The translations under genes and the position numbers were made by a program. The notes beneath the pieces are model-generated. The model had not been told where the DNA came from. It saw nothing but the letters and a program-made list of their open reading frames with translations, and did not search any database. Of a DNA stretch of 64,000 nt, positions 26,519 to 36,091 are shown piece by piece. The stretch is from CAWFSE01 sp963697565 (GTDB taxonomy: Bacteria > Actinomycetota > Actinomycetes > CAVWCF01). The stretch lies in NCBI GenBank assembly GCA_963697565.1, contig CAVOOM010000007.1, positions 186,001-250,000 of the forward strand, in the 5' to 3' direction. Positions within the stretch are counted from its first letter, which is position 1, and each line of letters starts with the position of its first letter.

Positions 26519-27527
26519 CGAGGTCGTGCTCGAGGTCAACGACCTCACCAAGTACTTCCCGCTCACGCAGGGGATCGTCTTCAAGAAGAAGATCGGCGAC
26601 GTCAAGGCCGTCGACGGCGTGTCCTTCACCCTCCGCAAGGGCGAGACGCTGGGCATCGTCGGCGAGTCAGGCTGCGGCAAGTCCACCCTCGGCCGGCTCA
26701 TCATGGCTTTGGAGACGCCGACCGCGGGGGAGGTCAAGTACCGCGGCCAGGACATCTTCGCGCTCAAGGGCAAGCCGTTCCAGGCGATGCGGCGGCACAT
26801 CCAGATCGTGATGCAGGACCCGTACTCCTCGCTGAACCCGCGGATGACGGTCGGCGACCTCGTGGGTGAGCCCTACGAGATCCACCCCGAGGTGGCGCCC
26901 AAGGGCGACCGCCGCAAGATGGTCCAGGACCTGCTCGAGGTGGTCGGGCTCAACCCCGAGCACATCAACCGCTACCCCCACCAGTTCTCCGGCGGTCAGC
27001 GGCAGCGCATCGGGATCGCCCGCGGGCTGGCGCTCAAGCCCGAGATCATCGTCTGCGACGAGCCGGTCTCGGCCTTGGACGTCTCGGTCCAGGCGCAGGT
27101 GATGAACCTGCTCGACTCCCTGCAGGACGAGTTCGGCCTGGCCTACCTCTTCATCGCCCACGACCTGTCGGTGGTCCGCCATATCTCCGACCGCGTCGGC
27201 GTGATGTACCTCGGCAAGCTGGTCGAGTACGGCGACGAGGAGCAGATCTACGAGCGGCCCGTGCACCCGTACACCCAGGCGCTGCTTTCCGCCGTGCCGG
27301 TGCCGAACCCGGAGGGCCGCGAGGGACGCCACCGGATCGTCCTGCAGGGCGATGTGCCCAGCCCGGCCAACCCGCCCACCGGGTGCCGCTTCCACACCCG
27401 GTGCTGGAAGGTCCAGGACATCTGCAAGACCGACGAGCCCGCCCTCGTCGAGCGTCCCGGCACCCACCATCCGAGCGCCTGCCACTTCGCCGAGACGACG
27501 CAGACGGTCGAGTCGCCCGGCGCGTGA
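26505..27527 (+). CDS. oppF: Oligopeptide ABC transporter ATP-binding protein OppF
   Basis: Intact 340-residue ABC ATPase, partner of OppD. Residues 8-30 carry the OppF-type opening LEVNDLTKYFPL...FKKKIGDVKAVDGVSF. Walker A GESGCGKST, Q-loop VMQDPYSSLNPRMTVG, signature FSGGQRQRIGIARGL, Walker B IIVCDEPVSALD, H-loop IAHDLSVVRHI, and a C-terminal CRFHTRC...C motif. ATG 26505 lies within the end of oppD and is preferred over codons further upstream because the conserved domain begins there. A second binding-protein gene follows after 32 bases. Confidence 0.96.
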   Translation: MAPTDEVVLEVNDLTKYFPLTQGIVFKKKIGDVKAVDGVSFTLRKGETLGIVGESGCGKSTLGRLIMALETPTAGEVKYRGQDIFALKGKPFQAMRRHIQIVMQDPYSSLNPRMTVGDLVGEPYEIHPEVAPKGDRRKMVQDLLEVVGLNPEHINRYPHQFSGGQRQRIGIARGLALKPEIIVCDEPVSALDVSVQAQVMNLLDSLQDEFGLAYLFIAHDLSVVRHISDRVGVMYLGKLVEYGDEEQIYERPVHPYTQALLSAVPVPNPEGREGRHRIVLQGDVPSPANPPTGCRFHTRCWKVQDICKTDEPALVERPGTHHPSACHFAETTQTVESPGA

Positions 27528-27559
27528 GCGGCGGGACGCCAAGAAGGGCACGGGGAACG

Positions 27560-29299
27560 GTGGCAGGCACGACTCCGCGGATCTCGGCGGCCTTGGCGGT
27601 CGCGGCCGCGCTGGTGCTGGCCGGGTGCACGGGCGGTGACAGCGCGCCCGTCGACCCGATCAGCGGCAAGGCCGGCGGCACCCTCACGCTCCTGGCGGTC
27701 GACCCGATCGACCGCCTCGACCCCCAACGGGTCGTGGCCCTGCCGTCGGTCAACGTCGTCACCCGCTTGCTGACGCGCACGCTGACCACGTACGCCGCGG
27801 AGCCGACCCCGGGCGGCACCCGGGTCGTCGCGGACCTCGCGACCGACACCGGCAAGCCCAATGCCGACTTCACCGAGTGGACGTGGACCCTCAAGGAGGG
27901 CGTCACCTGGCAGGACGGCGCCCCTGTGACGTGCGAGGACGTGCGGTACGGCGTGTCCGGGCCTTCGCCACCGACGTGGTGATCCGGACCCGGTGACGCC
28001 GTGGAGTACCTGGCCGTGGCCCGCGACGCCGAGGGCGCCCCGCGCTACCTGGGCCCCTACGTAACCAAGGGCAACGACCTGGCCGCCTTCGACCGCGCGG
28101 TGTCCTGCGAGGGGTCGGCCATCACTTTCCGGCTGAGCCAGCCGGTCCCGGACTTCGACGCGGTGGTGGCGCGGCCGGCGTTCGCGCCGGTGCCGAAGGC
28201 GGTGGACCAGGACCCCGACACCGGGGGCGCCAACTACGACGCCCACGTGGTGGCCACCGGGCCGTACCGGCTCGCCGCGTACGACCCCGCCAGCGGACTC
28301 ACCCTTGAGCGCAATGACGCGTGGGACCGCGACACCGACCAGGTCCGTCGCGCCTACCCGGACCGCGTGGTCGTGGTGTCCGGCCTCGACCCGGCCGAGA
28401 TCACGACCCGGCTGCTCGCCGACGCGCCCGCCGACCAGGCCTCGATCATGGCCAACTCCTCGCTGGGCGCCGAGGCCCTCTCGGTCGCCCAGGACACCAA
28501 GTCCGTGACGCCGAGGTTGGTGAGCGCGCCCACCGGCCAGGTGCGCTACCTGGCCATCAACACGACGAAGGTCTCCGACGAGAAGGTCCGGGCGGCGATC
28601 GTCACGGCCGTCAACCGCGAGGCGTGGCGCGCGGTGTATGGAGGCGAGGCGCTGGGCCCGTACGCTGACGGGGCCGTGCCGCCGTCGATTCCGGGCGGCG
28701 GGGGAGTCGAGGCCTTCGCCGACATCCCGCCGCAGGGGGACGCCGAGGCGGCCAAGGTCCTGCTCGCCGAGGCCGGGGCGACGAATGTCTCGCTCACCCT
28801 CGACTACCCGGCCTCCCCGCAGGGCGATCAGGCCGCCGAGGCGATCAAGGCGGCCCTCGCCGAGGCGCGGATCGCGGTCACGCCGCGCCCGATCAGCGGG
28901 CCGTACTACCCGGCGGTGGGGATCGCCGCCGACCAGGGAGCTCTCACGCTCGCCGGCTGGACCCCGGATTGGGCCTCGGCCAGCGCCATCCTGCCGCCGC
29001 TGTTCGCGCCGGCGCAGATCCAGCCGGTGGGCAACCGGGTGCTCTCGCAGTTCGCCGACCCCGAGTTGCAGGGGCTCATCGACGCCGCCTGGGCCGCGCC
29101 CGAGGGCGACGCGCAGGCCTCCGCCTGGGCCACCGTCAACTCGTACGTGGTGGAACGGGCGCTGCTGGTGCCGCTGGTCTTCGACACGACCCGCCAGCTG
29201 ATCGGCTCCCGGGTCGCCAACGCCTTCGCCCATCCCTTCTACGGCCAGGCCGACCTCGCCGTGCTGGCGGTGCGCCCGGCGACCTCGAAGTCACCGTGA
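27560..29299 (+). CDS. Second ABC transporter substrate-binding lipoprotein, family 5 (frameshift pair)
   Basis: About 580 residues. Lipoprotein signal (ISAALAVAAALVLAGCTGG), then a family 5 solute-binding domain: GGTLTLLAVDPIDRLDPQ, TWTLKEGVTWQDGAPVTCEDVRYG, TGPYRL and VRAAIVTAVNREAW. It closes the opp operon, so two binding proteins (this and OppA) may share one permease. It is only distantly like OppA in detail. A missing C near 27958 and an extra C near 27984 create a short out-of-frame patch with a TGA; corrected, the patch reads GVSRAFATDVVIGPGDAVEYLAV. The GTG start is placed at the signal peptide. Ligand unknown. Confidence 0.85.
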
Positions 29300-29372
29300 T
29301 CGTCCAGCGTGCGGGGGCGTATGATCCTGCGGGGCGCCGGGGGCGGCGCGCCGCCGACGAGAGGACCCTTGC

Positions 29373-29606
29373 GTGACCATCGCGACCGCGATCCTGGCCG
29401 GGCTGCTCGCCATCACCAGCCTGCTGCTGATCGCCCTGGTTCTCCTGCACAAGGGCAAGGGCGGCGGGCTCTCCGACATGTTCGGCGGCGGCATCTCGAC
29501 CAGCTACGGCGGCTCGGCCGCCGCTGAGCGCAACCTGGACCGCATCACGATCGCCCTGGGCGTTGTCTGGATCGCCTGCGTCGTGGCGCTCGGCATCATC
29601 CTCTAG
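29373..29606 (+). CDS. secG: Preprotein translocase subunit SecG
   Basis: Intact 77-residue SecG, the small accessory subunit of SecYEG. Two membrane segments (TAILAGLLAITSLLLIALVLL and ITIALGVVWIACVVALGIIL) flank the conserved cytoplasmic loop HKGKGGGLSDMFGGG. GTG start. Usually found next to tpiA in this phylum; here displaced from it by the opp operon. Confidence 0.96.
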   Translation: MTIATAILAGLLAITSLLLIALVLLHKGKGGGLSDMFGGGISTSYGGSAAAERNLDRITIALGVVWIACVVALGIIL

Positions 29607-29668
29607 ACGCCCGACCCCTGAGCCGCCCTGCGGCCGCACCCCCCGTCCAACGAGTTCGAGGAGCACCT

Positions 29669-30001
29669 GTGGCCAGTGGCAGCGCAATCAAGGGCAGCCG
29701 GGTCGGCGCCGGCCCGATGGGCGAGGCCGAGCGCGGCGACTCCGCGCCGCGCCACCGGGTGTCGTTCTGGTGCGCCAAGGGCCACGAGTCCCGGCCGTCG
29801 TTCTCCGATGAGGCCGCGATCCCGGAGACGTGGGACTGCCCGCGCTGCGGGCTGCCGGCCGGCCGCGACCGCGAGAACCCCCCGTCGCCGCCCAAGAACG
29901 AGCCCTACAAGACGCACCTGGCCTACGTGAAGGAGCGCCGCAACGACACCGACGGCGCCGCGATCCTCGACGAGGCGCTCAGCAAGCTGCGCGGCGCCTG
30001 A
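29669..30001 (+). CDS. rbpA: RNA polymerase-binding protein RbpA
   Basis: Intact 110-residue RbpA, an actinobacteria-specific factor that binds the group 1/2 sigma factors and RNA polymerase and helps open promoters. The core zinc-fold is visible: VSFWCAKGHESRPSF and WDCPRCGLPAGRD (Cys and His ligands). The C-terminal sigma-interaction part KTHLAYVKERR precedes ILDEALSKLR. GTG start with GAGGAG about ten bases upstream. It is convergent with pgl, with only 23 bases between. Good evidence that the host is an actinobacterium. Confidence 0.96.
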   Translation: MASGSAIKGSRVGAGPMGEAERGDSAPRHRVSFWCAKGHESRPSFSDEAAIPETWDCPRCGLPAGRDRENPPSPPKNEPYKTHLAYVKERRNDTDGAAILDEALSKLRGA

Positions 30002-30024
30002 CCGACGTACCCGCGGGCCGCGCG

Positions 30025-30801
30025 TCAGGAGCTGGCCCGTCGGTCCAATCCCTTCGGCAGCCGGGCGGCGGCCGCCTGGTCGAGCAGCATCAGCGTGCGG
30101 GAGCGGCCGCGGGCCCCGGCCGCCGGGATCTGGTAGGCCCCAGCCTCTGACAGCGCCAGCACGGCCGCGCGGGCCTTGCCCTCTCCGGAGGCCAGCAGCC
30201 ACACCTCGCGGGCCTGGCCCAGCGCGCGCAGGGTCAGGGTGATCCGGGTCGGCGGCGGCTTGGGCGCGCCGCGGACCGCTACGGCCGTCCGCTCGTCGTG
30301 CAGGGCGGGGGACTCCGGGAAGACCGACGCGACGTGGCCGTCCTCGCCGAGCCCAAGCAGGACGACGTCGAAGGCCGGCACCCCCACCCGGTCCTGCGGC
30401 TGAGCCGCCCGGCGAAGGAGGTCTGCGTACGCCGCCGCGGCGTCCTCGGCGCTGGCGTATCCCGCGTCGGAGGCCGGGATCGGGTGGACCCGGGACCGTT
30501 CCACCCCCACCACGTCCAGCAGCGCGGCCCTCGCCTGGGTCTCATTGCGCTGCGGGTCGCCAGCGGGGAGATACCGCTCATCGCCCCACCAGACCTCGAC
30601 GCGCGCCCAGTCGACCGCATCGCGCGCAGGGGACGCGGCGATCTCGGCCAGCAGCGCGCCACCGCTGCGGCCGCCGGTGAGAACGAGATGGGGGACCGCC
30701 CCGCCCGACTGCGCGTCGACCAGCCGGGTGACGAGCCGGGCGGCGGCCGCCCGCGCAAGCAGCGTCGCGTCGCGGTGGACGAAGACCTCGGGGGGCTTCA
30801 C
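30025..30801 (-). CDS. pgl: 6-phosphogluconolactonase
   Basis: Intact 258-residue lactonase of the oxidative pentose phosphate pathway, hydrolysing the product of Zwf. Family motifs: LVLTGGRSGGALLAEI, VEVWWGDERYLPAGDPQRNETQAR and VVLLGLGEDGHVASVFP. It is the last gene of tkt-tal-pgi-zwf-opcA-pgl on the minus strand and overlaps opcA by four bases. Confidence 0.96.
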   Translation of the reverse strand: MKPPEVFVHRDATLLARAAAARLVTRLVDAQSGGAVPHLVLTGGRSGGALLAEIAASPARDAVDWARVEVWWGDERYLPAGDPQRNETQARAALLDVVGVERSRVHPIPASDAGYASAEDAAAAYADLLRRAAQPQDRVGVPAFDVVLLGLGEDGHVASVFPESPALHDERTAVAVRGAPKPPPTRITLTLRALGQAREVWLLASGEGKARAAVLALSEAGAYQIPAAGARGRSRTLMLLDQAAAARLPKGLDRRASS

Positions 30802-31712
30802 TGGGTGCTCCTCTCGGAGGCGGCCGACAGCAGCACGTCGCCGTACACCTCATCGGGGTCGAGCCGTCGCATCTCCTCGGCGATGATCTCGGCGGTCTCG
30901 CGGGCGCGCAGGGCCGCCTGCCGATCGGGCTGCCCGGGTCGGCTGATGGTGGCCACCCGGCCGTCGGGGCGCAGCACGGTGATCGGGCCGTCGGCGGTGG
31001 TGAAGCGCACCCCGGTGATCCCGGGCCCGGCGGAGTCGACGCGGGCGATCGGCGCCCCGAGGCTGCGCTGCAGCCAGCGCGCCAGCAGCTCGGCGCTCGG
31101 GCTGCCGGGCTGGCACTCGACCGAGCCCGCGGAGACCTCGCCGGTCGGCTGGTCGAACATGGCCGCGATCAGCGTGCGCCAGGCCGTCACCCGGGTCCAG
31201 GCCAGGTCGCTGTCGCCGGGCTCGTACCCGGCCTGGCGCTGCTCCAGCTCAGCGGCCGGATCGGCGCCAGCCGCCGCGTCGGTGACCCGGCGGCGGGCCA
31301 GCCGCCCGATCGGGTCGCGGGAGGGCACCGGGGGCGGCTCGCCGGGCCACCACACCACGACGGGCGCGTCCGGGAGCAGCAGCGGCAGGACCACGGACTC
31401 CGCGTGCGCGGCGAGCTCGCCGTGCATGCGCATGACCACGGTCTCGCCGGGGCCGGAGTCGCCGAGGAAGCGCACCTCGGCGTCCAGCCGAGGGGCGCCG
31501 TCGCCTCCCCGCAGGATCGCGACGAGGATCCGGCAGGGGTGCTCGCGGGCGGCCTCGAGCGCGGCGCGCTGGGCGTCGTAGTGCGTGCTCTCGTCGGCCA
31601 CGATGACGAAGGTCAGCACCATGCCGACGGCCGGGACCCCCGCGGTGTGCCGGGCCGACACCAGGGCGGCGGCGATCTGGCCGGCGTTGGTGTCCGGCAG
31701 GTCGGTGATCAT
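30798..31712 (-). CDS. opcA: Glucose-6-phosphate dehydrogenase assembly protein OpcA
   Basis: Intact 304-residue OpcA, found in actinobacteria and cyanobacteria, which binds Zwf and promotes its active oligomer. N-terminal MVLTFVIVADESTHYDAQRAALEAAREHPCRILVAI and central VVVWWPGEPPPVPSRDPIGRLARRRVTDAA match the family. Lies 22 bases downstream of zwf and overlaps pgl by four bases, consistent with co-production. Confidence 0.96.
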   Translation of the reverse strand: MITDLPDTNAGQIAAALVSARHTAGVPAVGMVLTFVIVADESTHYDAQRAALEAAREHPCRILVAILRGGDGAPRLDAEVRFLGDSGPGETVVMRMHGELAAHAESVVLPLLLPDAPVVVWWPGEPPPVPSRDPIGRLARRRVTDAAAGADPAAELEQRQAGYEPGDSDLAWTRVTAWRTLIAAMFDQPTGEVSAGSVECQPGSPSAELLARWLQRSLGAPIARVDSAGPGITGVRFTTADGPITVLRPDGRVATISRPGQPDRQAALRARETAEIIAEEMRRLDPDEVYGDVLLSAASERSTQ

Positions 31713-31734
31713 GGCGACCTCCGGTGCGCAGTGG

Positions 31735-33275
31735 TCATGGCCGCCTCCAGGCGCGTCCGTCGCGGGCGAGCATCGCGTCGGCGCTCGCCGGGCCCCAGGT
31801 GCCGGCCGGGTACGCGTCGGGCGCGCCGTGCCCGGCCCAGTACTCCTCCACCGGGTCGAGGATCCGCCAGGACTGCTCGACCTCCTCGTGCCGCGGGAAG
31901 AGCGGCGCCTCGCCGATGAGCACGTCGAGGATGAGCCGCTCGTACGCCTCCGGGCTCGAGACCGTGAACGACTCCCCGTACGCGAAGTCCATCGTGACGT
32001 CGCGCACCTCCATGTGGGTGCCCGGCACCTTCGAGCCGAATCGGAGCGCGAGGCCCTCGTCGGGCTGGACCCGGATGACCAACGCGTTCTGCCCGAGCTC
32101 CTCGGTGGCGGTGGACTCGAACGGCAGGTGCGGCGCGCGCTTGAAGACGACGGCGACCTCGGTCACCCGGCGGCCCAGCCGCTTGCCCGTGCGCAGGTAG
32201 AACGGCACCCCCGCCCAGCGGCGGGTGTCGATCTCCAGGCGAAGCGCTGCGTATGTCTCGGTGCGCGAGTCGGCCGGGATGGCGTCCTCCTCGAGGTAGC
32301 CGGGGACCTGGACCCCGCCCTGCCAGCCGGCGGCGTACTGCCCGCGGGCGGTGGCGGTGGAGAGGTCCGACGGGAGCCGGACGGCGGAGAGCACCTTCTC
32401 CTTCTCCAGGCGCACGGCGGTCGCACCGAACGACACCGGCTCCTCCATCGCGGTGAGGGCGAGCAGCTGGAGCAGGTGGTTCTGGATGACGTCGCGGGCG
32501 GCGCCGATGCCGTCGTAGTAGCCCGCGCGGCCGCCGATCCCGACGTCCTCGGCCATCGTGATCTGCACGTGGTCGACGTAGTTGGAGTTCCAGATCGGCT
32601 CGAACAGCTCGTTGGCGAAGCGCAGGGCGAGGATGTTCTGGACGGTCTCCTTGCCCAGGTAGTGGTCGATCCGGAAGACCGAGCCGGAGTCGAAGACCTC
32701 TCCGACGGTGCGGTTGAGCGCCTCGGCGGAGGCCAGGTCGCGGCCGAACGGCTTCTCGATGACGACCCGCCGCCACGCCTCCGGCCGCGACTCGGCCAGC
32801 CCGTGCTTCTTGAGCTGGCCGATCACATCGGGGAAGAACTTCGGCGGCACCGACAGGTAGAACGCGTGGTTGCCGCCGGTGCCTCGCGAGGCGTCGAGCT
32901 CCTCGATGGTGCGGCGCAGGGTGGCGAAGGCCTCGTCGTCGGAGAAGTCGCCCGGGTACGAAGCGCAGCCCCTCGCACAGCTGCGTCCCAGACGTCCTCG
33001 CGGAACTCGGTGCGCGCGTGCTCGCGGACCGAGTCGTGGACCACCTGCATGAAGTCCTGGTCGACCCAGTCCCGGCGGGCGAACCCGGTCAGCGCGAAGC
33101 TCGGCGGAAGCAGCCCGCGGTTGGCCAGGTCGTACACCGCGGGCATGAGCTTCTTGCGCGAGAGGTCTCCGGTGACCCCGAAGATGACCAGCCCGCACGG
33201 CCCGGCGACCCGCGGCAGCCGCAGGTCGCGGGGGTCGCGCAGCGGGTTGGGCCGGGCCCCGGCCGGGTCGGTCAC
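31735..33275 (-). CDS. zwf: Glucose-6-phosphate dehydrogenase (frameshifted)
   Basis: About 513 residues. Zwf oxidises glucose 6-phosphate with NADP, feeding NADPH and pentoses. NADP fold FGVTGDLSRKKLMPAVYDLANRGLLP at the start; active-site block RIDHYLGKETVQNILALRFAN; substrate region KPFGRDLASAEALN. GTG 33275 overlaps the pgi stop (GTGA). Two small indels, near 32985 and 32960, leave the stretch between DVWD and DFSDDEAF out of frame; in the middle frame it reads QLCEGLRF. Everything else is normal, so the gene is most likely intact in the living cell. Followed closely by its partner opcA. Confidence 0.94.
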
Positions 33276-34903
33276 GGCGCCTGCGGCCCGACGCGGGTGA
33301 GGGCCTCGGCGAGCGCGGCCAGCCCGGCCGCGCGGTCGCGGAGGTGCAGGTGCAGCACGGGCCGACCCCGGCCGGCCAGCGCCTCGCGGTCGCCGGCCGC
33401 CTGCGCGGCGCACAGCGTCGCGAAGGTCCACGGCCGTCCCGGCACCTCGAGGTCCTCGGCAACGGCGCCGGTGATCTGCAGGAAGGCCCCGGTCTGCGGC
33501 CCGCCCTTGTGGTACTGCCCGGTCGAGTGCAGGAAGCGCGGGCCCCAGCCGAAGGTGACCGGGCGCCCGGACAGCGCCGCCAGGCCGTCGCGCAGGTCGG
33601 CGGCGGCCGTCTCGGCGTGGCGGTCCAGGTAGGCCATCACCGCGAGGTAGCCGCCCTCGGGCACCGCCGCCGCGAGCGACCGCAGGGCGTCGTCGAGCGA
33701 GGGCCCGGTGAGGGCCAGCCCGCCCGCGGCGCGGATCTCGATCGGGCCGTCCACGGCGGCGCCGGCCTCCGCTGGGAGGGCCCCCTCGCCTTCCCAGCGT
33801 TGCAGGAGCCGGCCGGTGAGGTCCTTGGACTCCTGGACGTTCGGCTGGTTGAACGGGTCGATGTGCAGCAGCCGGCTGACGACCGCCGTGGCGTGCTCCC
33901 ATACCCAGAAGAGCCCCCCAAGCGGGCCGTCCGTCCAGGCGTCGGCGCCGGAGCCTGCCCCGGCCCCGATCGCGACTCGGACCACGTCGGCCGCCGGGGA
34001 GCGCCACTCGGGCGCCTGCGTCGACGACACCACCACGGGGAGCAGGCCGACCCCGTCCTTGCCCGTGGACTCGGCCACCAGCTGCTCGGCCCAGTCGCCG
34101 AACCCCGGGTGCGTCGCCGGGTCGGCCCACACGACCAGCTTGTCGCGGCCGTCCGCCACGGCGGCGGTGAGGACGGCGCCCAGCGCCGCGCCCGCGGACT
34201 CGCCGGCGTCCTCCGCGGCCTGCGCGCGCGCGGCGGAGGCCAGCAGAGCGGCCGGGTCGACCCCGGCGAGCGCGGTGGGGGTGAGGCCGAAGGCGGTGAG
34301 CGCGCTGTAGCGGCCGCCGACGTTCGGGTCGGCGAGCACCGTCGTGATGCCCGCCTCGGCGGCCAGGCCGGCGAAGGGCGAGCCGGGGTCGGTCACGACC
34401 ACCATCTGCTCGGCGGGGGACAGCCCGGCGGCATCGAAGGCCCCGGCGATCGCCCGGCGGTGGCTGTCGGTCTCGATGGTGCCGCCGCTCTTGCTGCTCA
34501 CCACCGCCACCGTGCGGGACAGGTCGCCCGACAGGGCGGCCCGGACCTGGCTGGGATCGGTGCTGTCCAGGGTGACCAGCTCGGCGCCGTCCACCGCGGC
34601 GATCACCTCGGGGGCCAGCGAGGACCCGCCCATGCCGGCCAGCACCACGCGGTCGAGGCCCCGCGCGCGGCAGGTGGCGAGCAGCTCGGCCAGCTCTGGC
34701 AGGGTGGCCCGCGAGCGCTCGGGGGCGTCCAGCCAGCCGAGCCGGATCGTGGCCTCGGCCTGCGCGGCGGGCCCCCAGGCGGAGGGATCCCGGGCGGCCA
34801 GCGCGGCCAGGATCCCCGACTCGCGGACGGATGCCCGCGCGGAGTCCACCCGCCCCTGCCAATCGGGGGAGACCCCGACCACGACCCCGGTCATGCCACT
34901 CAT
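33272..34903 (-). CDS. pgi: Glucose-6-phosphate isomerase
   Basis: Intact 543-residue isomerase with the two SIS domains: VVLAGMGGSSLAPEVI, VVSSKSGGTIET near residues 118-135 and GGRYSALTAFG. It interconverts glucose 6-phosphate and fructose 6-phosphate. Actinobacterial pentose-phosphate operons often carry this alternative-length Pgi between tal and zwf. ATG start overlapping the tal stop by four bases; ends four bases into zwf. Adjacent ATG codons at 34903 and 34894 are both possible. Confidence 0.93.
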   Translation of the reverse strand: MSGMTGVVVGVSPDWQGRVDSARASVRESGILAALAARDPSAWGPAAQAEATIRLGWLDAPERSRATLPELAELLATCRARGLDRVVLAGMGGSSLAPEVIAAVDGAELVTLDSTDPSQVRAALSGDLSRTVAVVSSKSGGTIETDSHRRAIAGAFDAAGLSPAEQMVVVTDPGSPFAGLAAEAGITTVLADPNVGGRYSALTAFGLTPTALAGVDPAALLASAARAQAAEDAGESAGAALGAVLTAAVADGRDKLVVWADPATHPGFGDWAEQLVAESTGKDGVGLLPVVVSSTQAPEWRSPAADVVRVAIGAGAGSGADAWTDGPLGGLFWVWEHATAVVSRLLHIDPFNQPNVQESKDLTGRLLQRWEGEGALPAEAGAAVDGPIEIRAAGGLALTGPSLDDALRSLAAAVPEGGYLAVMAYLDRHAETAAADLRDGLAALSGRPVTFGWGPRFLHSTGQYHKGGPQTGAFLQITGAVAEDLEVPGRPWTFATLCAAQAAGDREALAGRGRPVLHLHLRDRAAGLAALAEALTRVGPQAP

Positions 34904-36039
34904 GCGTGCGCTCCTGTCGACTCGGTTCCGGCGGACTCCAGCGCCCGCTTGACGCTCTCGAGCAACTCACCCCAGGAGTCCTCGAACTTGCTCACACCCT
35001 CGTCCTCGAGCACGGCGACCACGTCGGCGTAGTCGATGCCGACCGCGGCCAGCGCCGCCAGCGCGGCGTGCGCGCCGGCATGCTCGGGGGCCACGGTGTC
35101 GCCGCGCACCCGGCCGTGGTCGGCCACGGCGTCCAGGGTGGCCTCCGGCATCGTGTTGACGGTGCCGGAGGTCACCAGGTCGACGACATAGCGGGTGTCG
35201 TCGTACGCGGGGTCCTTGACGCCGGTCGAGGCCCACAGCGGGCGCTGCGGCCGGGCGCCCAAGGCGGCCAGCGCCGCCCACCGCGGGCCGGCCACCACCT
35301 CGGCGAAGGCCTCGTGCGCGAGGCGGGCGTTGGCGATCGCCGCCGTGCCCTTGAGGGCGATCGCGTCGGGGCCGCCGATGCGGTCCAGCCGCGCGTCGAC
35401 CTCGGTGTCGACCCGGCTGACGAAGAACGAGGCGACGCTGGCGATGCCGGCCAGGTCGCGCCCGGCCGCCGCGGCGGCCTCCAGGCCGGACAGCCACGCG
35501 TCGAGCACGGCGCGGTAGCGGTCCAGGGCGAAGATGAGGGTGACGTTGACCGAGATGCCCTCGGCCAGGCACGCGGTGACCGCCGGCAGCCCCTCGACCG
35601 TGGCCGGGATCTTGATGAGCAGGTTCGGCCGGTCGACCGCCCACCACAGGGCGCGCGCCTCGGCGAGCGTGGCGGCGCCGTCGCGCGCGAGCCGCGGGTC
35701 GACCTCGATCGAGACGCGCCCGTCGAGGCCGTCGCTGGCGGCGGCGACCTCGGCCAGCACGTCGCAGGCCCACCGGACGTCGTACGTCGTGAGCGCGCGC
35801 ACCGCCTCCTCGACCCCAACGCCTCGAACGGCCAGGTCGCGCAGCTGCGCGGCGTACGGGCCGGCCTGCGCGAGCGCCTTGGCGAAGATGGTGGGGTTCG
35901 TCGTGACGCCCGTGACGTGGCGGTCGCGGATCAGGGCGGCCAGGCCGCCGGACTCCAGGCGGGCGCGGGAGAGGTCATCCAGCCAGATCGACACCCCGGC
36001 GTCGACGAGCGCGGCCAGCGGGGCGTTCGGGTCGGGCAT
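34900..36039 (-). CDS. tal: Transaldolase
   Basis: Intact 379-residue transaldolase (actinobacterial Tal type 2). N-terminal GVSIWLDDLSRARLESGGLAALI, HVTGVTTNPTIFAKAL, then the (beta/alpha)8 barrel with the Schiff-base Lys in LLIKIPATVEGL and TEVDARLD, and WASTGVKDPAYDDTRYV near the C-terminus. It moves a dihydroxyacetone unit between sugar phosphates. Start ATG with AGGAGG eight bases upstream; tkt ends 52 bases before. Confidence 0.96.
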   Translation of the reverse strand: MPDPNAPLAALVDAGVSIWLDDLSRARLESGGLAALIRDRHVTGVTTNPTIFAKALAQAGPYAAQLRDLAVRGVGVEEAVRALTTYDVRWACDVLAEVAAASDGLDGRVSIEVDPRLARDGAATLAEARALWWAVDRPNLLIKIPATVEGLPAVTACLAEGISVNVTLIFALDRYRAVLDAWLSGLEAAAAAGRDLAGIASVASFFVSRVDTEVDARLDRIGGPDAIALKGTAAIANARLAHEAFAEVVAGPRWAALAALGARPQRPLWASTGVKDPAYDDTRYVVDLVTSGTVNTMPEATLDAVADHGRVRGDTVAPEHAGAHAALAALAAVGIDYADVVAVLEDEGVSKFEDSWGELLESVKRALESAGTESTGAHA

Positions 36040-36091
36040 GGGGCCTCCTTGGCTGCTGCCCCCGGCGGGGGATCGGGCGGGGTCGGGCTGG

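Noticed and set aside
27930..28010. The second binding protein as two separate genes split at the TGA near 27980
   Set aside because: Both halves lie in the same frame, and one deletion plus one insertion restores a continuous family 5 domain.
32823..34970. Minus-strand open frame of about 715 codons overlapping zwf and pgi in another frame
   Set aside because: Only its last part corresponds to real protein (the start of Zwf); the rest is an off-frame reading of pgi.
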